Source of the DNA: Apis mellifera | Taxonomy: Eukaryota > Arthropoda > Insecta > Hymenoptera > Apidae | DNA length: 64,000 nucleotides | Reading direction: 5' to 3' | Assembly (NCBI RefSeq): GCF_003254395.2 | Contig: NC_037645.1 | Location: 11,841,229-11,905,228 of the forward strand | Notes under the pieces: model-generated | The model's input: the letters and a program-made list of their open reading frames with translations, nothing else | Databases searched by the model: none | Told to the model about the DNA's origin: nothing | Shown here: positions 12,986 through 26,000 of the stretch, in pieces | How the letters are laid out: every line of letters starts with the position of its first letter | Position numbering within the stretch: position 1 is the stretch's first letter | Translations under genes and position numbers: made by a program

Positions 12986-13941
12986 GAAAAAAACGATAAA
13001 AAAATATAAAAAAATTGACAATGATCCTGATTTTTTTTAATTAAAGCACACATGTATGAACGTACACAGGATATATACACATTGGTTTTTATCTGTTTTA
13101 TCGCTACGTAACTATTTATGTTGCAAGTATTTTCTCGTAATCGTATATCATTACAACATTAAGATACATATAAGAATGTATAAAAACGTTTTATCGTTGC
13201 TTGCCCGATTGCAATTATCGTGCGAAACACTTGCTCTTACTCGAGATCACAGTTTTCTTCCCATTATCAACACGGATTGGTTAATAATTCATTATAGTCA
13301 AGGGATACTATTGTCTCCGTTGATAATTTCGTTGTGATTTATGTGCCGGAAATGAAGTCCTCTTGTCTGCGCAGCTGCTGTTTTTGTTACCGATGGACAT
13401 TCAATTATTATTAGATCCTTGCATGTACTAACAGTTTGATCGTTTAATTATGGAAAATTTAATAATCGATAATCTTCAACTATCTTTATGTGACGATTAA
13501 TTGTAATGATTAATTAAGACAGAGGATATCTTAATTTTTGGAACGTTTAAATGTAAATAAAGATCATTTAACGTATCCGTATTTATAAATTTGTTTCTTG
13601 TTCACAATTATTTTAATCGCACATTTTCTTTCAAGTAATACGAAATATTTATCGTGTTTAAAATTAATATTAGATAATATTTATCTGTTATTCAAACTTT
13701 TCTTTCTTTTTTTTTTTTAATCAATTTTTACAGATAAATTAATAACCGCGAAATTTAAAAGACTTATTAAATTATCTTCAACTCATACCTCTAATATCTT
13801 TTTTGCAAAAGTACAAATTTTCCATGCACTTGTTCTTATTGTGTGGCTGTAATTGTTAATTCCTTTCTCGTGGTGAGACATAACAGGAGCATAACAAGAA
13901 TTGGAAAAAAAAGAAAAAAAGATTTATAATTTTCATATCCT

Positions 13942-13947
13942 TTTATT
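13942..13947 (-). terminator. Poly(A) signal of hexamerin copy 2
   Basis: AATAAA on the minus strand about 140 nt beyond the stop codon at 14086. Confidence 0.5.
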
Positions 13948-14085
13948 TCGTTCACATCTCTTTTTTTCTCTCTACATCTCTCTTCCTTTAAACTTCGAAT
14001 TCTTTTTTTTTTTCTACTTCAAATAATTTAAAAAAGAAAAAAATAAGGAAGAAAAGATTAAATCTACGTATTAAATTCTACACGT

Positions 14086-17000
14086 TTACAGGGCAACGTT
14101 CAACTCCTCCATCTCCCTATGATGAACGAGGACCTCCTTCACGTGGATGTTGGACAGTACTAAGAGCAAAGGATCGACAGGCTTGTCCAGAGGGAAGCCC
14201 ATAGCACGTCCGTCGTAAATGTGGCGCCCCCACACAGGGGAGTCTATTTGGACGACGTTCGAGTCGTCGAATGGCGAGACGACCACGAGCACATTGTACG
14301 GCATACCTTCTTTCTTGCCCTTGGGCAGAAGAAGCCTCTCGGGGAAGCCGTAAGGCTGGGATGAATACTTGAACGTCTCGCTACCGTCCTCGCTGACCAC
14401 CAGCCTGTTGTACAGCACGTCGCTGGGAACCTCGTCGGGGACGACGAAGACGGATTCGTGGCTGTTCCTCTCGATCGTGTTGCTTCCGCTTTTCACTGCG
14501 AAAAAAAATCGAAAGGAATGAAAAAAAAGTTTCGAGAGATTGATTATTGTCCATTAATAAAGATTTTAGAGCAAAGAAGTTAAATTTTTTAATTACTTTT
14601 TAGCCTTCTAACCTAAGATCTAGAAGATTGAATATTAATATATAAAATAGAGGAATTTTTTTTGTAAAAGTAACACATAATTATTTTCAATTATAAAATT
14701 ATATAAAAGATTGCCCTTCTCTGTAAATAGAAAGAAAAATTCATTGCAAAAATAAACGTGTTTTGATCGGATTCATTATCTCTTTCCAACAACAATAGAA
14801 TATACGTAATAGATATAAGAGAAACTATTCTTATTTATACAGTTTGTAAACGATAAAAATGATACGTACGGTTAACCACGAACTCGTCCATCTGCATGAA
14901 GTTCATGTAATTGTGCACGAGGTCAACTTCATGACCGAACTCGTCGTATTTCGGTCCAAGGAAGATACGGACCATACCTTTGACGTTTTTGTCGCTGTTC
15001 ACGACGATGTGATAGGTAAAAGGTTTGTGGTTCAACCTGTATTGTCGAGCTTTGATCATGGTGTTCTTGGCTTTTGCGTGACTTTGAATCGACACTCCAT
15101 TGTTCAACATGGACTCGAAATGATCAAAATAAGTGATGAGCTTGTCCACGGTCACGGATTCGATGCTTACACCTGGGAAGTTTAATTCTTCCGTGGTGTA
15201 TTTCGGAAGATTTTCCTTGTATCTGTATAATAAAAATACGTATGCTTTCAATTGTAATTTTTTTTTTTTTCTAACGCAAATCATATAGAGGAATAACACT
15301 TGTTATAACAATTGTTATATATATTACTTGTGATAATAATCAAGGATGGTCTTGTAGATGCTGAAGAATACAGGATCCCTCAAGCTGGTAGACCACATTT
15401 GAAGAGCGGATGGCACGACTTGATACTTGACGTTGGATTCGTAACCGAAACCTAAGACTTTTCTCACGAGCAGATCCAATTGTCCGTATAATTGTACGTT
15501 AACGCTGTCTCCGTTACCTTGAACGATGTTACCAAGAACGTTCAATCCTTGCTTCGTGTACAACTTGACGTGATTGCCGTACGAGTCTACAACGTAGCCA
15601 AGATCGATGGCGGTTGAGATCCTGGTGTGAAGATCGTGGATCATCTATAATTTAGAATTTGAACGAAATAATTATTCTCTCGTCGATTTATCACGATATT
15701 ATTGTTAATATTTAATATTTAGAGTGTTTACTTGAACATATTTCTGCATATGAAGTGGAACCGTAGCACCAGTTTCTCTCTGAGGGAAGGCAAGTCCATT
15801 GCGGAATCTCATAGTGGGATAATATCCAGTCGGTATGGGATGATCTAGGCTCACATAACTAACCTCACCCATGTCGTTGCTAAGTCTCTCAAGGTAATAT
15901 CTGCGAGATGAATTTTAATTCGTAGATGTCGTTGTATTATATTTCTTACGCGAGAGAATATATGTGTAGAAAAATTGAAACTGTCTATAAAAATATTTTT
16001 ATAGTTTGGTAAAGTAACGTACCTGTTCAATACTTGCTTATGGAGGAAGAAATAGAATTCACCCCGAATTTGTGGAAAGTTGAGCGAGTTTGAAAGCATG
16101 AAAGGTGGATAATTGTGATTCAACATGAAGTAGAAATGGTTGAGGCCAACATCTTCGGTGAAGTAGTTTAATCTCTGCTCGGGCACGTTGTGTTTGGTTA
16201 AGTACCATCCGGTATAGTTCGCCGCAAGTAAGTAATAATCGATGTTGTTGTAAGTCTTTTTCATGTCAGCTATTAAAAATGAAAGAAAATTTTCATGAAT
16301 AATTTTTTTAATTTCAAAAATTAACCCGTTTCTTCCTTTCGTAAAGAATTATAATTTTATTTCATATGTGCTATAAATTTTGCATTTTGCGAAAATTCAT
16401 TCTTAAATATACGAATAAAAGAAAGAATAGAAGATTGTATATAATAAAATTATAATATTTAACAGACTCATTATTGGTTGAATAAATTTTCGAAACAGTC
16501 TAAATATATTTTATTCGTTGTCTCCGAGACAATTTGGTTAAGTCATATAGGAATAGATTACGTTCAAAATGAATTGAACAAATTCAAATCGATAAAAATA
16601 TTTTTCATCTAAATTTTTCAATTCCCATTTTCTAAAATTGGATATATAAAGATTGGAATTCGAATGAAACTTTCTACCAAAGTTTCAAAATTGAATAAAA
16701 ATTTTCATCGATTGAATTTCAATTCTATCACTCTACAAGTGTTCATCGAGTTTCTTTTAATCACTTGTTCATTATGTATCATGTATTCGTATATAGAAAT
16801 AAAAATAAAAAATAAAAAATTTCTACATAGCCAACCTGTGTCACCCATGGCAATGTTGTAAGCTTTCTGCATGACCTCATCATTGAAATATAAATGTGGC
16901 ATCACCTCGTACATTGGCGGCAATTTCATCAGTTTGGTGTCAGGACGGTGGATCACGGCTACGCTTAACGCGTATAAGTACATTTGTTCGTTTACGTTGA

Positions 17001-17880
17001 ATCTGGCCCAGACAGCTGTGTTGTAGAACACGTCGAACGTTTTGGCGCTGTACAGAAGACGGAAAAGCACCACGGCTTGGTGGCGCATTTCCTTGTTCAT
17101 CATCGTGAACACTTGGCCACGTGGAAGCATTCCATGTTTCAAGAGTTGCATGAACTCGTTCACCGCTTCCTATTATTGAACAAGAAAAAAGAATTGAATT
17201 GCAAACTCAAAAAATGAAAAAGAAAACTTTTTTTTACAATGATTTTATTATGATATTTTATTGGTATCAAATTTTTGATTCATTAAACAATATTTTTCTG
17301 CATGTATAATTGATAATTGATTGTAATATAGAGAATTTTTATATTATACGTTCTGGTAAGCAACTGTATTTTTATATTTTATATTTTTTAAACTTTTCTC
17401 TATACACAGAGTGTTAATATATTCTCTAGAAGGCAAAGTAAACATAAAAATTGATTTGATTGATGCAAAAAGTACCAGTTAAGATTTCATGCTCAAGAAT
17501 CAAGACTTTCCAAAGATCTTCAATACTTATAAAACTAAATTATACTAAAAAATTCTATCTAATCTTGGATCATCCTCATTGGTAACAAATTAATATCAAT
17601 TCTTATAAAATATTTCAAGCTTAAAATGTTAAAAATCTCTTCACTTATTTCTACTTACTTTGTCATTGTAGTTGTCGAGATTTTCAACGAGATTGAAAGT
17701 GCGCGCCTTCTGGTAGAGTTCCGGATGGTAAACGGTCGGTTGGTCCACGTGCCAGAAGAGTTCGTAGATGTTCTTCTGCCTGGTGACATACGTCTTGTCG
17801 GCGACCTTGTTGGGCACCGCCTGGACAAGCAAGCAGAGACTCGCGAGAAATAGGAAACCGGCCTTCATGATCACGATCAT
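14086..17880 (-). CDS. Hex70a: Hexamerin 70a (array copy 2)
   Basis: Secreted storage hexamerin; as I recall it this matches honeybee HEX70a, found in larval, pupal and adult haemolymph. Seven exons on the minus strand: 17880-17659, 17169-16836, 16269-16023, 15900-15732, 15644-15328, 15222-14870 and 14495-14086, giving 683 aa from the first ATG (17880) or 679 aa from the in-frame ATG at 17868. The second starts MKAGFLFLASLCLLVQA, a classic signal peptide, with mature VPNKVADK. Landmarks include [45 protein letters not shown] and GFPERLLLPKGKKEGMP. Compared with the other copies it has one extra intron (16022-15901, phase 2, inside the Arg codon of [12 protein letters not shown]). Codons end in G or C far more often than in copies 1 and 3, most clearly in the last exon. 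Confidence 0.94.
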
Positions 17881-17920
17881 TCGTTGAACCGTAGTTGGAA
17901 GAGACCGGGCCAGTCACCAG

Positions 17921-17926
17921 TTTATA
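17921..17926 (-). promoter_or_regulatory. TATA box of Hex70a
   Basis: TATAAA in CTATATAAACTGG on the minus strand, 41-46 nt upstream of the first ATG. With a start site about 30 nt downstream the 5' UTR would be only some 10-20 nt, which makes the upstream ATG at 17880 a weak start and leaves 17868 as a good alternative. Confidence 0.7.
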
Positions 17927-19718
17927 TAGTCGAATTCGAAATCGTTGGACTTCGATAAAACAGATCGATAATGTGTATCGTTCGGGTCGATTAAGGGTAA
18001 GGTCGCGAGGGTGGTGAAAGTAGACGGTTTATCTTACGTTTTTTTTTTTTTTCCTTTTAATCGTTGATAAAGATAGGGTAGGGTGCAATTTAGACGATTC
18101 GATCGATGTAATTACGCAATTCGAAAATGTATTAAAAATAATTTTTCTAGTAAAACCGTATTGTGCGAGTGAATTGATTGATTAATTTTTTTAACGTAAA
18201 AATTAACAAAATTAGGAATATATTTTAATAGATAATAGCTATTATTATTGTGCGACAAAAAAGAATTAATTAATCAATTAATTATGAGAAATAAATTTAT
18301 TGGAGTATCTATGAGCTATGCGAATAAATTTCGAATACGAATAATTAATGAATACGAATGTTATATATTTAAAAATAATATTTATTGGAGGAAGAATTAT
18401 TTGTTGTAAAATTGCCGCTAAAAATTCGTACGTGATCCCATTATCTGTACGCAAGTAATAATTGCCATATAACGAATTGATTATTTATTTTAAAATTAAC
18501 GTTTCTTTTTATCAATCATTTTGATAAGTTCGTATATAATAAAATACAGTGAAAAAAATTAATTTTCGATCTATCGCTTTACACTCATTATTACGATATT
18601 CGAAGCATGAAATTATAAGGAACAACAATGATTTATTTCATTTCCATGAATTATTGGAAAAATAATAAAATTTCTTTTCAAAATAAATAATTTTAATCGA
18701 TCGTAAATGTAAATTTACGGGTACAGGGTGTCAGAAATTGAGTTACACGAGAATGAATTTAAAAATTAAAGATATGTAACTTTAGAGAAAATAACGATAT
18801 ATCGATAAATTTTATATCGATAATGGAGATATAGCATAATACGTACGATATCATTGTTCGACTAATTCGAAAAATTCTCGTTAGATTAGAAGAAAAACTA
18901 CAAGAAAAGGCAAACTGATATTATTAATTTTATTGCTTTGTAAATTAAATATAATTAATCGTGGAGATTTCGTATAATTTCTTTGGTTTAACGAACTTTG
19001 GAAAAAGAATAAATAAGAAGAGATCAATAACCCAACTTACGTAACAACATACGAAATCTAACAATGAACGAACTTTGCGAACTCGTGATAAAATTATTAT
19101 GTTCGAATATCGAATATTACGATGATATACGCCGATGTCAGCGACTTATTTATCCTTTAAAATAATTTTCCAAACTCTTTGGAATGACCTCAGAGTTTGA
19201 CATTGCGTTATATCATTAGTGTCAATTTGTTTCTTTCAACTTTTTTTATGTATTAGAATATTCATTTAACATCTTTTTCCATTTTCGAAGGAACTTCGAA
19301 GGAATCGGAAAAAATTTTAAATAACATTATTGATCAAAATTATAATTAATAGTAGCTACAAAATAGTAGCTTGATTCCACGAAATTATTTTTTAAAAATT
19401 ATTTTAAGGAATGGATGGTTATATTAATTCATAACTGTCCAAATTGAGAACTTCCAAAGTTATTATATAATGAAATCAATTACCATTTAATTTTCTTTTT
19501 GCTAATTATTTTTATTTTTTCGTTTAAAGATACAGTTACATAAAATAGAAATATATTTTACGAATAATTTAAATTATAGGAAAAGGATGAGCACGTTTAA
19601 TCGTACCAGCAAGGAGAATTAAGATAGACTCGTATCCAACGAGTCAGAGTAACAAGAGTAAGAAGTTTATTCACATTCGACACAGAGAAAGTTCATTCAC
19701 TCCTTTTTAATATGTAAG

Positions 19719-19768
19719 ATCGCAATTATTAGTTTTTAACTTAATCGCAATTATTGGTTTTTAGCTTA
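19719..19768. repeat. 25-bp tandem duplication
   Basis: Two adjacent 25-bp units, 19719-19743 and 19744-19768, beginning ATCGCAATTATT and differing at two positions (AGTTTTTAAC versus GGTTTTTAGC). They sit in a less AT-rich island that also holds short inverted repeats such as CTCTTACGAGAG around 19777-19788. Confidence 0.8.
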
Positions 19769-22700
19769 TCATTCGCTCTTACGAGAGTCAATGCGAGCGT
19801 CTGCTCGAGACAGGTTCAGTCGAGTGAATCTTCTCGTAACAAAATATCGATAATCGTTATCTCGCGATATCGATATTTGTCGTCTCGCAATCGCAATTAC
19901 ATACGATATTTTTCTTTAGAAACTAACATTGCTTTTAACGTGGTTGGATCTCGAAATTTGATATAATCGATAAAATTGCGATATATACCTCTATGTAAAT
20001 GAAATCTTTCGAGAAATAAAGGACGATGTCAAATTATACATCGAAAATGTAAAATTACAAACATTGATCGTAAGGACCATACGAAAGCAAATATTTCTTT
20101 AATTCGGCTAGGTATTTTGCGAGAGAGGAACGAAAAAAATTCTCTTCTTGATTGCAAATTGCGCAATCGAGACTATCGAAATTCTTATCGCGTGTGCAAA
20201 AAAAAAAAAAAATCGAAAACAGTGGTCAGACGATTTAGATTATTTATTTAGGTTATTATGTTTACAAAAATGAACAGGATATATTTAGTTGACGTAGGTC
20301 TTCAAATCAATTTTGATAACATAAGATAAAGATGCTTGTTTGTTCCAACTCCAGACGAGTTTTTAAGATATCGTATTCTCTATATGTAAAAAAATTAGAT
20401 TGTCATTTCTTCATGCATGCAAAATTTACATACCGTTAACTATTGAATTCATTTTATCGCAAAAGTTATTTGAATATGAAACAAAAATTGCAATTCAAAG
20501 AAGGTTGGAAAATACTGATCCACAATTGTGAACAATAAATATAATGACACAACTGTATGATTTAATCATTTTGAAATGTAATTTTGAAAAAAATATAAAA
20601 TTTTAGTTAGTATTTATAATTTTTGAAATATGAAGATTTTATTATACGATCAAATTATAAAATTGAATACAATCTATATGTTCATAACAATAATACATAA
20701 TAATACATAAAACATTCTGCTGTTTATATGTATATTATTTTATACAAATATATTGTGGTGGCAATCAAAATGTGCATCATTATCATTCATTGTAATTTTG
20801 GTTATTGTAATTTCGTCCAAAGATTGTTTTATATTTTATTTTTGAAAGATCCATGGATTACTTAACCTCTCTATGAATATTTTATATTTGATCTCTCTTC
20901 CTTCCACTCCCTCCTGTTCATTTTCAGTTCCATCAATGCTTTATTCAAAAAAATGCAAATTTGCAATGATGCAAAAATATTGCATCATCCATTTTATACC
21001 ATATTACTGTTGGATTAAGAGTAGGCCAGTTTCAGTTTGTTATTTGCAGAGTCAACGTTATTATTGCTTATTTTCCCCTGGTGGTAAATTGTTCAAGAAA
21101 CAAGTATCTCGAAAGAGGAAATAATTTGTTCGAACATAAAGTACATACGAAAATAATTTTTGACTAATTTTTAATTTTTCAATTGGCTCATATTGGTTAT
21201 ATAATTGAATATGAAATTTTCAAAGGGATATTTATTGGTAGAAAGAAATAATGAAAGTGCGTTGAAAGTGAGTTCTCAGTTGACGGTGGAGGTAGAAGAA
21301 CGAAAAAAAGAACGATAACAGATGTGCCTAACTCGAGAAAAAAAATTATATTGATAGCATTTGTGTATTTATTGGAAGTTCAAAGTGCGTATATTATAAT
21401 TACACATGTACTTTGAAACATTTCGATCGCTTCAAGCATGATTCCATTAGAACTTTTTTCTTTTTTGGATTATCAAACGTGGTTGGATTCCTTCAAACTT
21501 GAGTTCATTTTCGTTGAAATATTTTCAGGTATATATATAAAAAAGTTCAAGGACTTTTATATTTGTAAGAAAAATTGTAGATTGTTATATAAAATAGATA
21601 ATCAAATTTTAAAATTTTTAGATATTTTGTTTGAAAATGCAAAGATAATAAGAATATTTTTCTTTTTTAAATTTGCCATATAAACGTTATTTCTTTATAT
21701 AAAAAAGTATATAAAATAAATAATAATGCCAATCAATAATAATCTTAAATAATCTTAAAATATTAACTTTATTTTAGTATGAATTCTTTATTAATTTTTT
21801 TTTTAAATTTATTTATTTAAGATCACATCAACTGTTTTAATTAATCTATTGATTAAGAGATCTTTTTGATCTTTTTTTTTTTTCTATTCAATGCATATAA
21901 TTATATAATGCATATTTTTATATAAGTCATAATTTTTCTGATATTTTTTGAATTGTACAATAACTTGAACTTTTTTCCATTTTGTAACACATTTTATTGC
22001 ATTTATATATTTATAGATCTATAAATTGTACATATTTTTTTTAAAGAGTAGAAGACATTCTTCTTAAACGGATTATTAATTAAATATTTATTTAAAAAAT
22101 TCTGTTAAAATTATGAAAAATCCTAACGTATCTATTTCGAATCGTAAAAAAAGAGCTTGAATCTTAAAATTTCGAAATTTCGTTTTAAAATGTTTGAAAT
22201 TGAATTATCAAGTGGAACAAATTTATATCGATTGCATTCGATATAATATTTCATATACATATTTCACATAATAATTGATGCAAATTATAGTGACGTAAAT
22301 TAGTTCAACTATTTTTTCACGTTTATTGTAAAAAAAATCAAATTATATCACTCTGAAATTTATATCATTATATTTAATATCATTTTTAATAATTAACAAA
22401 TTATGAAAGAATATAAAAACACATAAAATATACGATATTAATATTGTACGTATATTATGTAATAAATATAGATGTTTATAAAAAAGTTTGGAAAATATTT
22501 GAAAAATATTATACTATATTTCTAATAATAGGTTATCGTTCGAAATATCGTTAAAGACATACAGATGTTCTCGAATTTCATGCTCTCGATTATCGATTAA
22601 TCGAAGCATTATATTTCGATAATTTTTATTCGATTACTCGATGAATAAAATCAAACTATATCACTTTTAAATTAGACCTCGAAATAATTTTAAAATTCAG

Positions 22701-22944
22701 TTTTGGATAAAGGAAAAAAGATAGCATTGAATTCGAGGATCACTATGCCAAACATATTTCAATCCAATAATTAAATAATAAAACGCAATTTCTTTTTATC
22801 GATTCTCATCTTATTTAATTTTACAGAGTCATCTTTTCAACCAAACAGGTAACAAGTGTTTTACTTGTGTTATATAACCTTAATTAATTCATCTGTGTAA
22901 TAAAAAAAAAAAAGACCAACAATCAACAAGCAAAAAAATTCAGT

Positions 22945-22964
22945 TTTATTCAGAATCCTTTATT
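22945..22964 (-). terminator. Two poly(A) signals of hexamerin copy 3
   Basis: Two AATAAA hexamers on the minus strand at 22964-22959 and 22950-22945, about 80-100 nt past the stop codon at 23046. Confidence 0.6.
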
Positions 22965-23045
22965 TAAAAAAAATTTCTTTGCAGAATATTGTAAAGCGGT
23001 CGTTTAAAAAAAGTGCACCATTTTGAACGAAAACGCAGTTTTCGT

Positions 23046-26000
23046 TCAGTAATTCATACTCTCCTCGTTTGGACGATTGTAAATGAACACATCCTTGAAG
23101 TACATGTTAGGAATGGTGAAGTTCCATGCCCACATGGGTCTGTCCAATGGAAATCCGAACACCTTGTCATCCAGCGTCATTTTTCCGTATAAAGGTATTT
23201 CGTACGATTTCGTGTTGCTTTCGTCCATCGAGCTCAGGAAGAAGAACATCTTGTACCTCATACCTTCCGGTTTACCACGGGGCAAGATGAGACGTTCGGG
23301 GAAGCCCAACATTTTTTCAGAGTAAGTGAATGGTTCGCTTCCGCCGATCGCTTTGTTCAGTTTGTCGTAGAATATGTCGCTGGGCATTATAGTTGACGTC
23401 GTGAACGGTGATTCCGAGCTCTGGCGTTCGATGCTGTTACTTCCGGGACGGACTGTAAAAATAACAAGGAGTTTAGAATTTTGATAATTTTTGATAATTA
23501 GAACAAAATATCTTTATGTTAATAATATTCATGTTATGTTAATATATTATAATATATTATAATATAATGTTAATATATTAATCTTTATGTTAATTTTAGC
23601 TAACACTGTGAAAGAATCAAAAATCGATAGGAAGAAAGAGAGAGTTTCAAGTAAATTTTAGATCAAAGACTTATCTACGATAAGAAGGAAATTCTAAATC
23701 AAATTTTAAATCAAAGATCTATTAGAAAGGAAATCCTAAGTTCTAAATTTCGAATTTTAAGTCTGAATTAATTAAAAAATTGAATGGCGTTGCTATTGGT
23801 GTGCGATATACTGTCTCGATATTTTGCATTATATATGATAATGTGAGGAACGAATAAAAAATAAAACTAACGTGTTACGGCAAATCGGTCCATTTCCATG
23901 AACAGATAGAAATATTTCTGTAGATAGACCATATCGTGTTTGATCTCGTCAAAGGCTGGCCCAAGGAAGATTCTCATCATTCCTTTCGTTTCCTTATCGC
24001 TGTTGATGTTTATTTTGTAAGTGAATCGCTCGTAGTTCATACAAGCACGACGCGCCTTCAAACGTAAATACATTCCACCTTTGAAATTTTCTACTGCCAC
24101 GGCATTGTTGATCAGAGTGTCACATTTGTCGAAGTACGTGTACAATTTGTCGATATTCACAGATTCGAATTTAACTCCTGGCATCTGCAGTTCGCTTTGA
24201 CTGTACTGAGGCTGCAGTTTTTTGTATCTGAATGCAAATAATAATTGGTTAAAGAAAAAATTAATAATTTTCTTCATTTTTTTCTCTTTATACAAAGATT
24301 GAATAGTGTCGAATATTAAAAGAAAAGAAAATTAGAAAACAATGGAATCTAAAGAATCAACATACCTTAAGAAATAACTCAAGATTTTTTGGTAGAGCAT
24401 ATAGAAAGCTGGATCTCTCATGCTGGTGGAATAACTTTGAAGAGCGCTCGGGATTAAGTTGTTCTTATTCTGGAAGTCGAAGTTGTAGCCCAGGATATCG
24501 CGAGCAAGAATATCGTACATACCGTAGAATTTCGTGTTAATAGAGTCACTGTTTCCTTCTATTACATTGCCAAGCATATTTAGACCTTCTGGTGTGTAAA
24601 TGTCTATCTTCTTTCCATATTCGTCTATCAAGTATCCGGAATCGATAGCGTCCATTAAACGCATCTCCAACGCGTTGATTACCTGAGGAATGAATTTTTT
24701 TTCGTTATAATTTGGAATTAAAATTTTCTGCAATTGATTTGAATGAGACATTTTTCCTGTTATTTAAAAAATTTCGAATTTTACTCACGTTAAGATATTT
24801 ATATTTATAATAGGGCAAAGAGGAAAATCTATTTCTCTGTGGGAAAGTTACACCATTGGAGTACATTATGGTGGAGTAAAATCCAGAATTGATGGGCTTG
24901 TTCCAATCGAATTCCGCCGTTTTACCAAGATCGTTTGACATTCGTTCGAGGAAATATCTAGTCATCAATTGCTTGTGAAGGAAATAGTAAAGCTGTCCAC
25001 GTATTTCTTTGGGCATATGGTATTGGCTGCTGGACATCCAATAAGGCAACATTTCACGCATGTAATAATAATATGCATTCAATTCGACATCTTCCATGAA
25101 GTAATCAAGCTTGTATTCCGGATCGTTGTATTCCCTCATATATTTACTGGAATAGTTCGTGTTCACTATGTATGTTTCGATGTTGTTCATTCCAGTCACA
25201 ACGCTAGAGCCTGAAAAATATTATTTTACAAATTAATCCTTAATTATAAGTGAATAAGTAATAATTAAAGTTCTCGAAGAGGTTCATGAAAAAAAATATC
25301 TAAAAATATCATCGATCATTCTTAAAATCAGTAGATACAATAGTGGAATAAAATTTTTGTATGAATTATTGTCGCAAATTATTGTAAAAATTTATTTTTC
25401 CTTTTCGAAATGTGATTTTTATTAATTTGAAAATTTGAAAATTAATATTATTAGTTTTTTAACTTTAAAATAAAACTATTACATTCATTTTACTATTTCA
25501 TATAAATGAAATATAATTAAAATGATGTTATGAAAATAACATTTCTATCTCGGTAAATTATAATATTAATTTTATCAAAAAATTCATTAACTTTTCAATA
25601 ATCATGAAACAAAAAATATAAAATCCATCATTTAATGGATTTTGATGACCTATTATATTTTATTATCTAATATATCCTATTATCCATTATATATAATTAT
25701 TAACTTACAATAGACGAGAGACATTTTTAAATTTTTATTTTGAATATTTTCTCTTTTTAATCTTAGCGGAATTATAAAAAAAAAATAAAAAATAAATGAT
25801 ATATTAAGTATAAAAATAATTAATAGTCACCTCGAGACATTTTCAAGTTTTGTGCCTCTTCTATAACACTTGAGTCGAAGAAATAATTGGGATAGATCTC
25901 GTAGATGGCGGGAAATTTCATGTATTTAGTGTCAGGTCTGTAGAGGACAGCGATAGAAAACGCTGTGGTGAACATGCCGCTGTTCATCCGAAGTCGAGCC

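Larger units (their letters stand above)
11528..14085. other. Spacer between hexamerin copies 1 and 2
   Basis: Holds the copy-1 promoter (11528 to about 11700), the 3' flank of copy 2 (from about 13900), and, between them, two short minus-strand stretches that resemble hexamerin exon 3 (listed as a possible relic). No intact gene is visible. Confidence 0.6.
17927..23045. other. 5-kb spacer between hexamerin copies 2 and 3
   Basis: The left part is the Hex70a upstream region. Islands of less AT-rich sequence lie at about 19590-19970 (with a tandem duplication) and 20840-21440. The latter contains a weak plus-strand open frame (20873-21124) of no recognisable family, followed by a stretch at 21240-21340 that looks like a non-coding exon or promoter. 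No transposon ends, LTRs or reverse-transcriptase motifs are visible. I see nothing supportable as a gene. Confidence 0.5.

Noticed and set aside
12788..13021. Minus-strand frame as an intact small protein
   Set aside because: The only family-like part is the short GWYL stretch, better explained as a hexamerin relic; the rest is Phe/Ile/Tyr-rich chance sequence.
14859..15185. 108-codon plus-strand open frame inside Hex70a
   Set aside because: It lies exactly antisense to a strongly coding hexamerin exon (15222-14870). The Val/His/Asp-rich product is the complement of that exon's codons; no independent start or splice evidence.
20873..21124. 83-codon plus-strand frame ending in a basic tail
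   Set aside because: No recognised motif, no clear splice sites or promoter. Considered as a mariner or other transposase remnant but no DDE motif or inverted ends are visible.
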